NCBI GenBank assembly: GCA_947311845.1 | Contig: CAMZMU010000062.1 | Location: forward strand, 48,810,842-48,874,841 | Source of the DNA: Poa pratensis | Lineage: Eukaryota > Streptophyta > Magnoliopsida > Poales > Poaceae | Length of the DNA: 64,000 nucleotides | Direction: 5' to 3' | Shown: piece by piece, positions 48,501 to 60,900 of the stretch | Numbering within the stretch: position 1 is the first letter of the stretch | Layout of the letters: every line of letters begins with the position of its first letter | Translations under genes and position numbers: made by a program | The notes under the pieces: generated by a model | Told to the model about the DNA's origin: nothing | The model's database searches: none | What the model saw: the letters and a program-made list of their open reading frames with translations, nothing else

Positions 48501-48918
48501 GCTTGACATGGTATCGGAGCCTAGGCTATCGAGTTCGAGTCCTGGTTTTCGCAATTTATTCTAAAATTGCTATTGCCCCCTCGGTGTCCACGTACAGACA
48601 TGTCATGCCTCTGACTCTACACGTGTTGACTTGTCTTCCCGTCACACGTGAGGGGGTGTTGATGTGTATAAGTGGATTGTCTATCCCTTTCCATTAGATC
48701 GGTCTTTTGGAATAGTAGTTAACGCATGAAGCTTGACAAATACTAAATTTTTAACTAGCGAAATCGACCCCAAATTAGAAAACGAACTAACAATTAGTAC
48801 AAGAACAATGTTTAACTCGGAAATTTGAAATTAGAGCCCTAAAGTGAACAGATCAGGATAACCCATAAAATGGGGATATTTTGCCTACTACTACGCCCTT
48901 ACGTACCTTTTTGCTCAT
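45538..48918 (-). CDS. F-box / LRR protein gene, 5 exons, C-terminus frameshifted
   Basis: Exons on the minus strand: 48903-48918 (ATG at 48918), 48255-48361, 46802-47623, 46567-46719, 45538-45975. Splice phases close throughout. The F-box is split across the exon 2/3 junction (EVTLPE then DILWKIHTLMPMQDAARAAC), a border common in this grass family. Exon 3 carries leucine-rich repeats (EHLDLAFCHDIHCLKIPHLL). The last exon has the FBD-like end (HHKLKSVIITGFPPW). F-box proteins act as substrate adaptors of SCF ubiquitin ligases. Near 45655 the reading changes: after WIRKHI the expected family ending, in the +2 frame to TAA at about 45577, is replaced by unrelated residues to 45538. Probably a pseudogene or a variant with an altered tail; 511 residues as read. 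Confidence 0.7.
45664..45735. repeat. 25-bp direct repeat inside the last F-box exon
   Basis: ATGTTTCCTTATCCAGAGGG plus AAGCA occurs at 45664-45688 and 45711-45735, 47 bp apart, next to the apparent frameshift. Confidence 0.85.
46024..46197 (-). mobile_element. Short retroelement fragment (LINE 3' end or SINE) in F-box intron 4
   Basis: 174 bp flanked by GTATCATTT at 46015-46023 and 46198-46206. The interior has no TIR or LTR. AGCTTTAAATTAATAAAGCC near the left end looks like the 3' tail of a non-LTR element in reverse. Confidence 0.5.
48435..48738 (+). mobile_element. TRIM/SMART-like miniature LTR retroelement in F-box intron 1
   Basis: Two short direct repeats, 48435-48508 and 48657-48738, both begin TGTTGATGTG and end GAAGCTTGACA or AAAGCTTGACA. 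TGGTATCGGAGCC follows the first immediately and matches the initiator tRNA-Met primer site with one change. GTGAGGGGG precedes the second. AATAC flanks the element at 48430-48434 and 48739-48743. Internal part 148 bp, non-coding. Confidence 0.9.
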
Positions 48919-49470
48919 GGCCGGCGGGGACGGCGGCACGGTGGCTGGGGAAGATGGCGACACCAGGGTGATGGGGAAGGGCAGCCGCGGTGGGGCGTGA
49001 AGCCGCCGGACGCGGAGGAGCAGAGGCGCGCGGCCGTTCGCCGCGGACAAGAAAGCGGTGGACGTGGGTTGTAAATTATCCCGACAGCAACGGTAGCCCG
49101 CACAGGCTGCTCAACGAAGGCAGATCACGGTAACCGGCTGTTGAACGAACCTCGTTGAATATGAAGAGGCGACGGCGGCAGCTCCCTGTGCGAAACGGAA
49201 ACGGTGGGAACGATTTGGGATCGATTCGTATGGTATTCAAATTCAAGTTCCTCCTTTTTTTTCATCTCTGGGCACGTTATTTATTTTTATTCCGCTATTT
49301 TTCGTTTACTTTTTCTTTCATCTTTTGGAGTATGCATTTTCATCTTTTGGTGTGTGTTTATCAACATATGCGCACACACTAGACACCGCACGTGCTTATA
49401 TCTAGAGGTCTCTCTGCTGACGAGAAATTGTCACTCACCGAAAAAGAATGGACACGACTTCACAACGACC
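48919..49470. other. Upstream DNA of the F-box gene
   Basis: G/C-rich just upstream of the ATG (48919-49150), as expected for a grass 5' UTR and promoter. Then A/T-rich with T runs to 49400. No gene supported. Confidence 0.4.
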
Positions 49471-49471
49471 G

Positions 49472-52400
49472 TTCTATGGTTAGCACTAAGTATAGAACGT
49501 TTCCGACAGCTACCATCTACGCACGTGCGTGTGTCAGCGTGTGTGCGTGAGGGAGCGAAGGAACTTTCACGACAACGCCTGGCTCCTGCCCAGAGTGAGG
49601 GACTCGCTCCGTGCATGCAGTGTAAACCAGTGCATAGTGCATGAATAGATTACGTACAAAATTGCTTCATTAAATGTAGAAATCCGAAAATTTAAAAACT
49701 TTTGTAGCTCAAACCATTTATCCGATTTAGAATCCGTTTTCACAATTGGACTAGTCGTGATGAGATCTTCAAAACAAGATCCCATGTTGATATATTTCGA
49801 CGACTTTTTTCCGGCCCCAAAAGTTACCCACCAGTAACACATGAATTATCCAACATATATTATGTTAGTTACCCACCCAATTTTATCAATTAGTTTCACG
49901 TTAAAACTAAATCTCACATTTCGTTCTTCTTTTCGATTTTTTCGAGCTTAGAAACTTTAGCGCCTAGTTTCATAAATGATTTACCATTTCGGCATGGTAA
50001 TGGACAAGTAGGTAACTATATATTTAAACATCTAGACAACTCCATAAGTATTAGAGTGATACTATATCCATTAGATTCTAAAACAGATGGATAACTCCAT
50101 AGAAACCGAGTTTGTAATTATTGACTAGACAACAGGGTAACTATGTCGACTTTTGATGATAGCCAAACTATAAACAGCTGGGTAACTCCGTAAGTAAGGG
50201 ATGGATAATTATTAGCTATAGAGTAGGGTAAGTAAATTGACTTCATGGTGATAACTATATGGTGAACACCTGGGTAACTTCATGAAGTACTGTGTTGAAA
50301 CTATTAGCTAGAGTAGCTACAGAGCAGGGTAAGTACATTGACTTAGTTGTGATAGTATACTCTAAACACATTATTGGGTGGATAACTATTATCTAGAGAC
50401 TAGGATAACTAAATTAATTGTATGGGGATAACTATATCATGGACGTATGGATAACTTTAACAATATTGTGTGGGTAACTATTACCTAAAGTGTAGGTATT
50501 AACTAGAGAGAGTAGGATAACTGCATCGATATCGTGGGGATAACTATATCGTGAACCCATGGTAACCTCATAAATACTGGGTGCGTAACTATTACCTGCC
50601 TAAAACTCTTTTGGGTAACTAAATCAATTAAGTGATCATAACTAAATCATAAACACATGAATAACTTCATAAGTACTAGGTGGATAAACATTACCTAAAG
50701 AGTCAGGTAACTATATGGTGATAATAATTATATTGTGAACATATGGGTAACTACATCAATATCGGGTGGGTAACTATTATCTAGAGAGTAGGATAAATAT
50801 ATAGATTTCGTGGTGATAAGTGTACCTTATACACATGAGTAACTTCAACAGTACCAGTTGGGCAACTGGGTAACATTATCATGGACACATGAGTAATTAA
50901 ATCGATTACGTGGTGATAACTTTATCATAAACATATGAGTAACTCAATCAGTACTATGTGGGTAACTATTACCTAAATAGTAGCTTAACTAAAGGACGCG
51001 ACTACATAACAACCGTTCTATGATTAGCACTAATTATAGAACGTTCCGACAGTGAAACATTCCACGCGATCGAACTAGCGATCCGTCACGTGCATGCAAA
51101 AGAAAGTAGAAAACAACGCTGCATGGTGCATGCATAAATTACAGGCAAAATGGTTTACGTAAGCATTAAATGTGGAAATCAAAATTCAAAAAGTTTTACA
51201 GTCAAACCGTTTATCCGATTTACAATTCGTTTTCACCGTTGGACTATTCGTGACGAGATCTTCGAAACTAGATCCCATGTTGATATATTTTGACGATATT
51301 TTTTCTAGAGCTAAAAGTTATCCACCAATAACACGTGAGTTATCCATCATGTAGTATGTAAATTATCCAATTATCAACAATCTTTGTAGAGGCTTTTTTA
51401 CATCCATGCAGAAAAAGACAAAAATGTTGACATCGTCCAAATTAGGACGCCACTACACCTAAAACATTCTCCATATAAATATATCCATAGACTGTTCTCA
51501 TAACATTGGTCTTAATCGTGTCTACCCGAGCGATCCACGTCAAACCAGCAGACGTTGCACAACTCCTGAATTCACGCCACTATGCACACTTGGATTGCAT
51601 GCACGGCTGATATCATCAACCTTAATTATGAAAATCCGAAAATTTAAAATGTTTCATACCTTAAACGGTATATCCGATCGAAGATTCGTTTAACCGTTAG
51701 GCTATTCGTGACGAGATATTCGAAATTAGATCTCGTATTGATATGTTCCGACGACCTTCTTCAGACTCAAAAATTACCCACCATTAACACGTGAGTTATC
51801 CATGCAGTAGTATGTCACTTACCCACCCCATTAAGATTAATTTGGGGTTTAGGGTAACTATATCAATTTATTGTGCTAACTATATAATGAACACATGGAC
51901 ACATGGGTAACTCCACCAGTACTCGGTTGGTATCTGTCGCCTAGATATGAGGGTACTGTATTGATATTGTGATGATAACTATCAAGAACATATGTGTAAC
52001 TCCAATAGTATATACTGCATGTGTTACTCCATCTAGAGTTTATGATAACTAAATCGAGTTGGTGGTGATAACTATATCTTTAAAACATGGGAAACTACGT
52101 TACATGTGCAACCCCGTAAGTAATGATAACTATGTCAATTTATGGTGACAATTACACCATAAAACATATGGGTAACTCTATCAGTACTGTGTGGTAACTA
52201 TTATCAGTACTATGTAACTATATTTATTGCGTGATGGATAATTATATAATGAACACACATGTAACTCCATTAGTATTAGGTGGATAACTCCATCAGTATT
52301 GGGTGAGTGACTATTAGCGAGAGGGTAGGGTAACTATATAAGTTTCGTGGTGGATAACTATATCATGAACAGATGGGTAACTCTATTAGTATTAGGTGGG

Positions 52401-52980
52401 TAACTATCACTTAGAGAGTACGATAACTACATCGATTTCGTGGCGATGACTATTACATGAACACATGGCTAACTCCTTCACTATTGGGTGCGTGACTATT
52501 ATCAAGATAGTCGGGTAATTGTATATATCGATCTCATGGTGGTAATTAACTATATAGTGAACACATGGGTAATTCCATCAATATTGTGTGGGTAACTATT
52601 ATCTAAAGAACAAGGTAACTACATCGATTTCGTGGCAATTACTATGCCATTACCAGGCGGTAACTCCATCAGTACTGGGTGTGTAACTATTACTTAGAGA
52701 GTAGGATAATAATCAGTACAACCGTGGTAACTCCAAGGTTATAAAAAGCGCGCTTAAGCGCACGCTTAAGCTCGCTTAGGCGCTGAACGTAGCAAAACGC
52801 CTAGCGCTTAAACGTGCGCTTAATTGCGCTAAGCGCTTTAATCCTTTAGAAAAGAGAAAAACGGAGACTAAACGCTCAATTAGGGCCCAGCGCTTTATAG
52901 AACCTTGGGTAACTCCATATATATGTACTATAGTGGTAACTATTTCTTTGACCGCCTAGTAACTCTACCGGTAGAATTTA
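49472..52980. repeat. Degenerate 23-bp / 93-bp array with interspersed 240-bp modules
   Basis: GGGTAACT-like cores recur about every 21-25 bp across 49990-50990 and 51840-52980. Four variants in a fixed order (ACTCCATCAGTATTGGGT, ACTATTACCTAGAGAG, ACTACATCGATTTCGTGG, ACTATATCATGAACACAT) make a higher unit of about 93 bp. Three copies of a 240-bp module (about 49640, 51130, 51610) share ATCCGAAAATTTAAAA, TTATCCGATTTA, GACGAGATCTTCGAAA and TTACCCACCA. Two module copies are preceded by a hairpin GTTCTATGGTTAGCACTAAG...ATAGAAC at 49484 and 51010. No coding frame. I cannot name the family. Confidence 0.7.
52734..52907. mobile_element. hAT-like MITE inside the array
   Basis: CAAGGTTATAAAAAGCG at 52734 and CGCTTTATAGAACCTTG at 52891-52907 are imperfect inverted ends. 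GGTAACTC occurs at 52726-52733 and 52908-52915, an 8-bp duplication typical of hAT. The interior is dense in GCGCTTAAGCG palindromes. Confidence 0.75.
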
Positions 52981-54900
52981 GGTAACTTTATAGTTGTAAT
53001 TTGCACGGTTCAAGATATCGGCCGATATTTGATAAACCGGCCAATTAATCGATTACCGGTGTCTGAGCGATAAGATAAATCTGCCAGTACTTTGTATGCT
53101 CAGCATTGTCGTGGATGACGATGACGGGCTATATCAACATGTGTTTTCTCCTTCAACTCTCCATACCAAGACTAAGGACAATTTCGTGGTGATAATTATA
53201 CCGTATTGCCGGAGACCTAAATGTATGCATGGCAGTAAGGGGGGTGTCCCGAGTTAGGTTGTGACTTCCTTCGTGTGACATCTTTGATATGGGGTTGGGA
53301 CGCTTCTTCACGACCTTGATACTCGGCTCAATCTTCACCGGGACTCGCGCGTGGACTAAGGTTGTGTCATATGTCTGGATTGTCGTTGTTGTGTCGCGCT
53401 TCGAAGGGGGCGGCGAGGGGTGCGGCGGGAGTCGAGTACGCTTGCCGAGGGTGGCACTTGATATGGGCAATGCACTCGACGATGGGTGACGACTAGTGTT
53501 GATGTAGACGCCGGCCGAGGGGCGTAGTGGATGGCCTATGTCGAGTGTCGAGGTGGTCCGACAAGGTTTGGCGTACTGTGCAGAGGTTCTTCTAGGACCA
53601 TAGATGGCTAGTGTAGGTCCGGGCAGCCCCTGCAAGGTCCCTAGAGTGCAACGACACACTTTCGAGCGTCGGTGTAGAGGCGGGGTGAGGTGGTTGTAGA
53701 ATTCTTGATGTGGTCGGAGGGCTAGACAACGAACGAGAACCCTGTTGAGACCGGCGACATTACACTCAGGCGAGAGCCCGCCAAGGGACTCGTCCAACTT
53801 GGGGTGGCGGCCGCCCTAGCGAGGGTTTGCCGGGCTACCCACCCGACTTAGGGTGGACGCTGCCAAGGGATACGAGAACGACACAATATCAATCGGACGG
53901 CACCTCTGCGCGGCAACACGGATGGGTGGAGCTAGCGTCGTGGACGGCACAACCAAACTTATACTCGTACGGAATACATGTATCGAGCTAGCAAGCCTAG
54001 CAGCGTGATGGATGTATAGTACCTACACTAGTGCTGACTAATGATGGCGTAGGGAATTAGTCTGCTGCTACTGATCGATACATGCTGGTCAGCTGGTGGC
54101 ATCTAGGCTCCGGTGTGCTGCTCAGCCAAGCGAAGGTAGCAGTAAAACTCGTGCAGGCACTCAGCTGGGACCACTCACATGCAAAAGGTATGACGCGGTG
54201 AGGCGACCGAGGCGCGTTTCGGAATCTATCGGTAGTTCGGTACAGAGCAGTCCACCTTTGCTACGCATGGACGGTGATCGGGCGCCTGCCACGTTTGGCT
54301 AACTGGCGACCGTTCTGAACATAGATTTCCCCAAAAGAATATGTACTAGTTACACATACAAGGGCTTCAAACATGTACGGTTCATGGAAATGGATCTATT
54401 CAAGTTACATGAATATTCTCTGAAATACAGAACAGTTTGTTGATGTCTGAATATATTTTTTAGAAACCTTTTGTAATACAAAATACAACATTTGTATACA
54501 CACGCACACACATGAGTAGTAGAACGACAAAGATTATCGAACTCACCACACCATCTTACTTTCAACTGCATCGCCTCCCTCTAAATGACACGATCCTTGA
54601 ACTTTGCCATCTTCCCGAAGTAATCGTGTTTTTCATTTTACAGCTAATAAAATTTCTTTGCTCCACAAAAGTATTCACTATGATTTGTGTCCTCGTCCAA
54701 GACGATTTGAGTTGTGCTCCGGTAATAACTTTCTAGCTCTCTTTAAACTCGTTACATGTACACCGTTGCAAAATCACACTCGGATGAGGCTGCTGCACGC
54801 AGCCAAAAAAACAAAACAAGAAAAGGCATATACATTCATGCTAGCAGCTGCTACGACTAACGAAAGAAGAGGAAAACATGCTTTACCCAGAATATACAGA
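52981..54900. other. Region with no supported gene
   Basis: Moderately G/C-rich from 53150 to 54300 with long open frames (such as 53153-53797 minus), but no family, splice pattern or element ends recognised. 54300-54900 is A/T-rich and downstream of the RhoGAP gene. Confidence 0.4.
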
Positions 54901-54927
54901 CGTAAAAATAGAAGAAATGAAAACCTC

Positions 54928-57900
54928 CTATCTCGGACTGTTCCAAGGGGACGAAGACTTGTACGGAAAACCTTGCGGCGTGGATCCATGTCCTAAATCA
55001 AGACTGTGGAGCTGTTCCATCAACTGCGACCTCCGTTCTTTGAAGAAATCTAGTCTGGTCGTTAGTTCAACCAGAGTGGATGACGGCACGGGTGGTTGCC
55101 TCCCATACTCGACAAACTGCGTTTACACCCAGAGAGTCAAACACCTTGGTCGCCTTGAAAGTTACGACTATGAACCTAAGGTGCAGTGTTTTTCCTTACC
55201 TCCGTTGCTCTTGGGTTGTTTGTAGACATTGAGCCGCTCTCTGCTGGCATGCTTGTCGATACCTCCCGTGAATCGCTCGAAGAGGCGTCCATGGAGTGCT
55301 TGCGGGAGAAGGGCTTCAAAGAAGCCTGAGTCAGCACGTGCTGCTTGATACTTCTCCAGTGTGATGTGCCCGACAAGCTCTCCTGTCAGAACAATAGGTG
55401 ACTTCATATCATCCTCATGCAACGCCAGTTTCACATCACATAAATTATTCATACTAAATAATTTACAACTGAACAGATTGAGATTTGCAAACTATTATGA
55501 AAGTGCAATGAATAGCAGAAATTTATTCAACTAATTGGTTAGAAGACTTCTGAAGGGTAGCAGATTAGGGAGGGAATGGGGCGTTATCAAACCTCGTTCC
55601 TCTGCTTCTTCTCTTGATTGCAGAAAGCAAGTTTCATATCAAACCCTGGTTGAACAAAGTTCCTGTTGGCAGTAAAATATTTGGAACTGTTACGGAGTAC
55701 TATTTTAGTCTGAAGGACAATTCGAGAATGAAACACGTCCAACTGATAAATCATGTGTTTTAAGCTGATATGATACCTTAAGTGATGTGTCTTAAGCTGA
55801 TGTGATACCTTACTACAGAAACATCATGCTTTTGTTACTAAAATACGCAGCACAAAATTTGGTGGATATTTAGTACCAGTATGTTAATTTTAAGGTAATT
55901 TGCATATATTAGTTTAAGGGCAAGTGGGCAACGTATCAGGTGCAAATGCAACCCACTCTAAGGAATATCCATCCAACCTGGCCAGTTGAGGCCCAAACTC
56001 AATATGAAAATCCCCAAAAAAACAACAAAGTGCATGTACTTCTGAGTTTAGCGTCGTCAATTTAAACTCGTTTTTGTTAAGAGTAAAAATAAAAAAGACA
56101 GTGACACGTCACAATTAATAACTTGTATTTTCACCATCACTTATTATCTCTTTTAGCTTTTCATGTTGGCATAATGCCCTGGCGTGATTGAAGCTATGTT
56201 ACCAAATTACACCCTAAGACTTCATTTGATATGATAACAATTGGTGGTATTGCACGATTATGCCCTTGCTGAATTCACTTTACAAAGACAGATAAACTAA
56301 ATATTGTTTATGAAAAAACACATTAATCATTGTCTTACTGTGGGTAATGACTTGGACGATGCTGATAACGATCATTCTCGTCTGCAAAAGAGCCGTACTG
56401 GTGTTGGCGCTGTTGACTAAGTTGGAGATGCAGCTCTGCAACCTTTTGCTTTAACCTTGCAACATCAGCTTCTGCGAGAGCAATCTCTTCAAGCTCTGCC
56501 TTTGTCTTGAGCCAAATAAATTAGACACCACAAATGACAAAGCATGATTATTGGTGACCCACTAGATTAAAATTGCACTACCTTTGAATCCATAGCATGT
56601 GAACTAGAAAAGTGTGCAGAAGACATGCTTAATCCAACTTCCAATGCAGCTCTAAGATCCCTTTCAGCCTGCAGCTGCTCTTGCAACCTTGATACCTACA
56701 GGTACAAACAATTGCAATCAAGCAAACTATCTTAAATTCTCGGGAATTTTCAGATTTGTTTTGGGAAACAGTTGAACACAAATAGTAAAAAAGGCAAGTC
56801 TAATAGATAATATGGGTAGATTCCATTATATTTTGACAGTGTAACATGAAGTGGTGACTCATATAGTAAGAGAATATGGCATACATCCTGTTCCAGCACC
56901 AAACGGCGCTCGTGGAGTGCTTGTTTTCTTCTTTCCAAACTCGCCTGTAAGATTGCATTGCCTCTAGTCTGAGAAGAGTTACCAATTAGTTTGCAAGATT
57001 GCCACAAATAACAGGCCCTACAGTTAACAAGTGCACATATTCCCTCCGTACCTCTTTTGCAATCCTGATCTGCAGATCATTCTTTGCAATCTCGAGTCTT
57101 TGGATAGCAAGCCTGAAAGGTTTGTTTGCATAGTTAAATAGTTAGTACAAAATCAACCCATCAATGATGGTGTCGGTATAATTAATCCAATGAAACGCAT
57201 AAAGCTATGCAACAAACATGTCCAGCTATATGTCATCACACATCAACCGTAACGCAGGTCAAAAGCTAACACAGAAACAACCCATAAAGCTAGCACAGAA
57301 AAATTCATTTCTTCTAATTCAAGAGAAACAACTTTCTCAATAGGTCTACGATAATCTCTATCATACACAGTGGTGTAAATATTTGATCAAATGGAATTTC
57401 AGCCAAACAAATAACAGAAAATGCTCCAGAACGCACAGTTATTACACGGTTATTAGAAGGTTTTTCAAAAACGGGTTCACCTCAACCCGTCAAATCACCC
57501 TATACAAAACAATGTACTACGTCAGCAGCTAGCCTCATAGGTTGTGAATTAGCAGGTGTTAGCTGGTTTCGGCCGGGTTTGATTCCCATGGTTGAACGAC
57601 CCTAGTTATTAGTAAGGAAACAACTTAGAGATAACTAACTGCACACGGCAATTCTAAACATTTATACAAAACAGACTTGGGAAATCTAATTTTAGGAAAG
57701 AGTACTTGACATGACTAGGTACTTACTCTTCTTCACCTGATGAATCAACAGACTCTGCATGTTGGCTCTTTCTTGCCTGCATAAACCACACGTTTAACTC
57801 CGCATGGTCAAAACAATAGCTACAATACAGTTAAACAAGCTTCTTCAAGAATAACTAGAGTGTATCTGCAGTGATGGTTTCCCTGATAAAGCAATATTTA

Positions 57901-60900
57901 CTTTTTAAAATCAAAACAGTCAAAGTTTATGGCTTTCCCTGAACTAACATGGATCTACAAGTGAAGACAACAAAAGGTAACTCCTCACTTACATTATTCC
58001 GTCCCCAAATGTTAGACCGCTTCACATGAGGCTGAGTTTCATTGGATTTGGTGGAGTCCCTATCTACAGAATATGCAGCTCCAGGACTGGGTAAAGGAAC
58101 TCCTGCATCCAGAGAAGAAAGAATCTCTCCCATTGACAATGGAGAATCATGACTGCACACAAGATTTGTTGGATCCTTTTCATTCACTGGTCTCTTGACA
58201 TTTCTTGTGCCATTTTGGGTTAAATGGCTATGCGGAGCATCCTTTAAATTCAACTTTGATTCCAAAGCCTTCTCTTCGGCAGATGGTTCAGCGTCTGAAT
58301 CCCCATGATCTGCCTGTTGGGAAATATTACAGTGGTAAGAAGGGAAAAAAACACATAAACAAGATTGCTAACTGAAAAAATATATGAAAATCAAGTCAGG
58401 TTCTGATTGGACTACTCGAAATGCTTTGCACCACAAACATTAAAAAAACAAGCAGTTTACACCAGGTTGGGAAATGGGAAATAATATTGCACAACGCACC
58501 ACCTACCGTTACTCTCCTTTGCCAGCTCTGTTACAATTAATTTGGTCCCACTAGTCAATGTAAGGGTTGCATCGGCCCAACATGTCATGTATGTTTTACA
58601 CCTCTTCCTATCCTCTCTTTTTTCTCTCTTTTATACATGCGGCTCGACCTCCACATGCCTGATGCCTCCATCCTAAACCAGCATATTGGACAAGCTCTTC
58701 GGTAGCAATCGAGAATAGGAAAGCAGCAAACTCAGGAGTAAGATTTCGAGGCTTGTGGATCTGTTACAAGTGCTTGAAGTCGATGGATCTGCTGACAAGG
58801 AGCAGAACAAATGCAGGGGAGGACACTCGCGTTTGTATAAGTGGAGCAGCCAGTGTGAAGTCACTTAATTGATCTCTCTCTTCCACCTAAACCTTCAACT
58901 ACCAAATTTCTGCATGCCAAAACCTCCCTCTGCTCGTCAGCATCACGGACCGGATCTAGTGTAAATCTTATTTTTGTCAGTGGTTTAATGCGCAACTAGG
59001 GGCATCCTACAGGTCTTAAGTGCAATTTACTCTAAAATACAACTGGTAGCAGGCCATAAATTACTACAGAACAGAAAATTAAAATTGCAAAGCATATCAA
59101 ACCTGGTAATCATAAAGGTCGCCACCAGTACATACACTGCTTTCACTCAATTTTCCGCTCAGTAAACGTTCATCTAGTTCTTGATCTGCATCATTCTCTG
59201 CATCGTGAAACCCATTATCTTTGGCATCCACAGTTTCATCATCTGTAGATTCTTCACTGCCACTGTCTTGAATTCGAGAATCAGGTGACAGGGAACACCT
59301 TGGGTGTTCATCCTGTAAAAGTGACTAACAGGGTGATTAAAAAACTTCTGTGGTAAGTGGAAGAACAAATAGAGACTGCATCGGCCTATATTGTCCAGAA
59401 AAGCGTCATCAGAGCAATGAACTTCCAGCATAGTATCAGGAAAACTTACATCAAATATGCCCTCATATTCTTCTAATAGAATTGTGACAATGCCTTGAGC
59501 ACTGTTAGCAGCAATTGCAGCAGCAATAAGCTGCGCAGAATTGTCACCATTTATGTCAATGTCATCTTCCATCTCACATTCACCAGCCAGAAGTGGACGC
59601 AGCAAGAGAGGAGCCATACAAGCCGCAACCGCTGATGGAGTCATTCGATTCTCAGCAGTATGAGATGCAACAGTGTGCATCATTCTCAGAATTCTGCAAA
59701 CATCAGTTTTATGAGGTAAATGAAGATTTTACTTGGTACTTTGTACTAGATAAGAAAATGTCACTGCCTACAACAAATATATAAAAAATTATACTTATTC
59801 TATGGTTTCCAGTTGCATATGTTTAATTAAGACAGCTCACCATTGCTCGGTCATGGAACAAATTAGATTTAGAATGTATTATCCATCATGATATCTCAGC
59901 AGGTCAAAAGCTAATTCAGACACAATATATTTCCCCCTTATTAAAAAAACTAACCTTTGTAGCAACCGCCTATTAGGCTCAGGAAATGTCTCAGATATTG
60001 CTGCACGCATAGAATTTATCCGAGATTCCTTACTTTCCAGACCTACAAAGTGATGAAGTGAAAAGAACTGATGAACACAGAAAATGAAAGCAAACAAAAC
60101 TTAGGCAGCTAGGCGACCAAGTCAACACTGAACGTCCAGTTTCAGCAGACATATTTTTAACAAATAGCATCATGAAATTTCATACTATACCTGCTAAACT
60201 GTAACTTCTAATTAGCTTTAATCAAAAAATGCCTGTAATACAAGCATGCTACATTCTACTCCCTCCATTCCAAAATACTTGATTTCCATTTGTCAAGATA
60301 TGGATGTATCTACCACTAAACATGTGTAAATACATCCACATGTGGACAAAGTTGTATCAAGTATTTTTGAATGGAGGGAGTAGTAACCGAATGTTACAAG
60401 ATGGCTGTCAGATGTTCTAATAGCTTAGGTTTTAAACACAGGTTTTGTGCAGTCTAGGAGCCCTGATGTACTCTCTATGTTTGGCTCTTAGCTTGCAGCA
60501 CCAATATAGTCGCTGGATCTATATCTTTCATAAAATAGAAAGGTGCACAGAAGAAAGACCATCCTTCTTTGTAAGAAGAAATACTTGGTAAATCAGTCAA
60601 CTATATGATTGTATAGTTACCTACAGGTGTGCAAAGCGGTAAATGCTGCAGATTTTCTTAAATGTGATATATCCATGGTTAAATGAGTATCTAACAGATT
60701 AGAGACTCTTATTTTGTCAGCTCTGTTAAAAAGGGTAACTTCATTGACTTTCCTAATAGATTAACCCTAATAGAGCACTTACGGAAAGCTTCCAATAATG
60801 CTGTGCAGCAGGAAGCAGGCACTGGAGAAGATGGTAGCTCACGCAGAACATGCTGCAGATGCATGTTCACATTAATACAGTTGGCAAACAAAACATGACT

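Noticed and set aside
48500..48560. Possible tRNA gene near GGTTCGAGTCC-like sequence (GAGTTCGAGTCCTGG)
   Set aside because: No cloverleaf can be formed around it. It lies inside the TRIM element just after the primer-binding site.
49204..49644. Plus-strand open frame of 146 codons
   Set aside because: Starts in a T-rich run giving Phe/Leu/Ser stretches, then runs into the repeat region. Looks like chance.
53153..53797. Minus-strand open frame of 214 codons
   Set aside because: Composition is Pro/Arg/Ser/Thr-rich as expected from an open frame in G/C-rich DNA. No splice context, domain or homologue recognised.
55168..55452. Separate small minus-strand protein in the 55.2-kb region
   Set aside because: It is a shadow frame of RhoGAP exon 55200-55382, whose true frame reads SMDASSSDSREVSTSM and joins the neighbouring exons in phase.
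57470..57600. tRNA-like GGTTTGATTCCC near 57575 in a RhoGAP intron
   Set aside because: Only the T-loop-like segment is present; acceptor and anticodon stems are missing.
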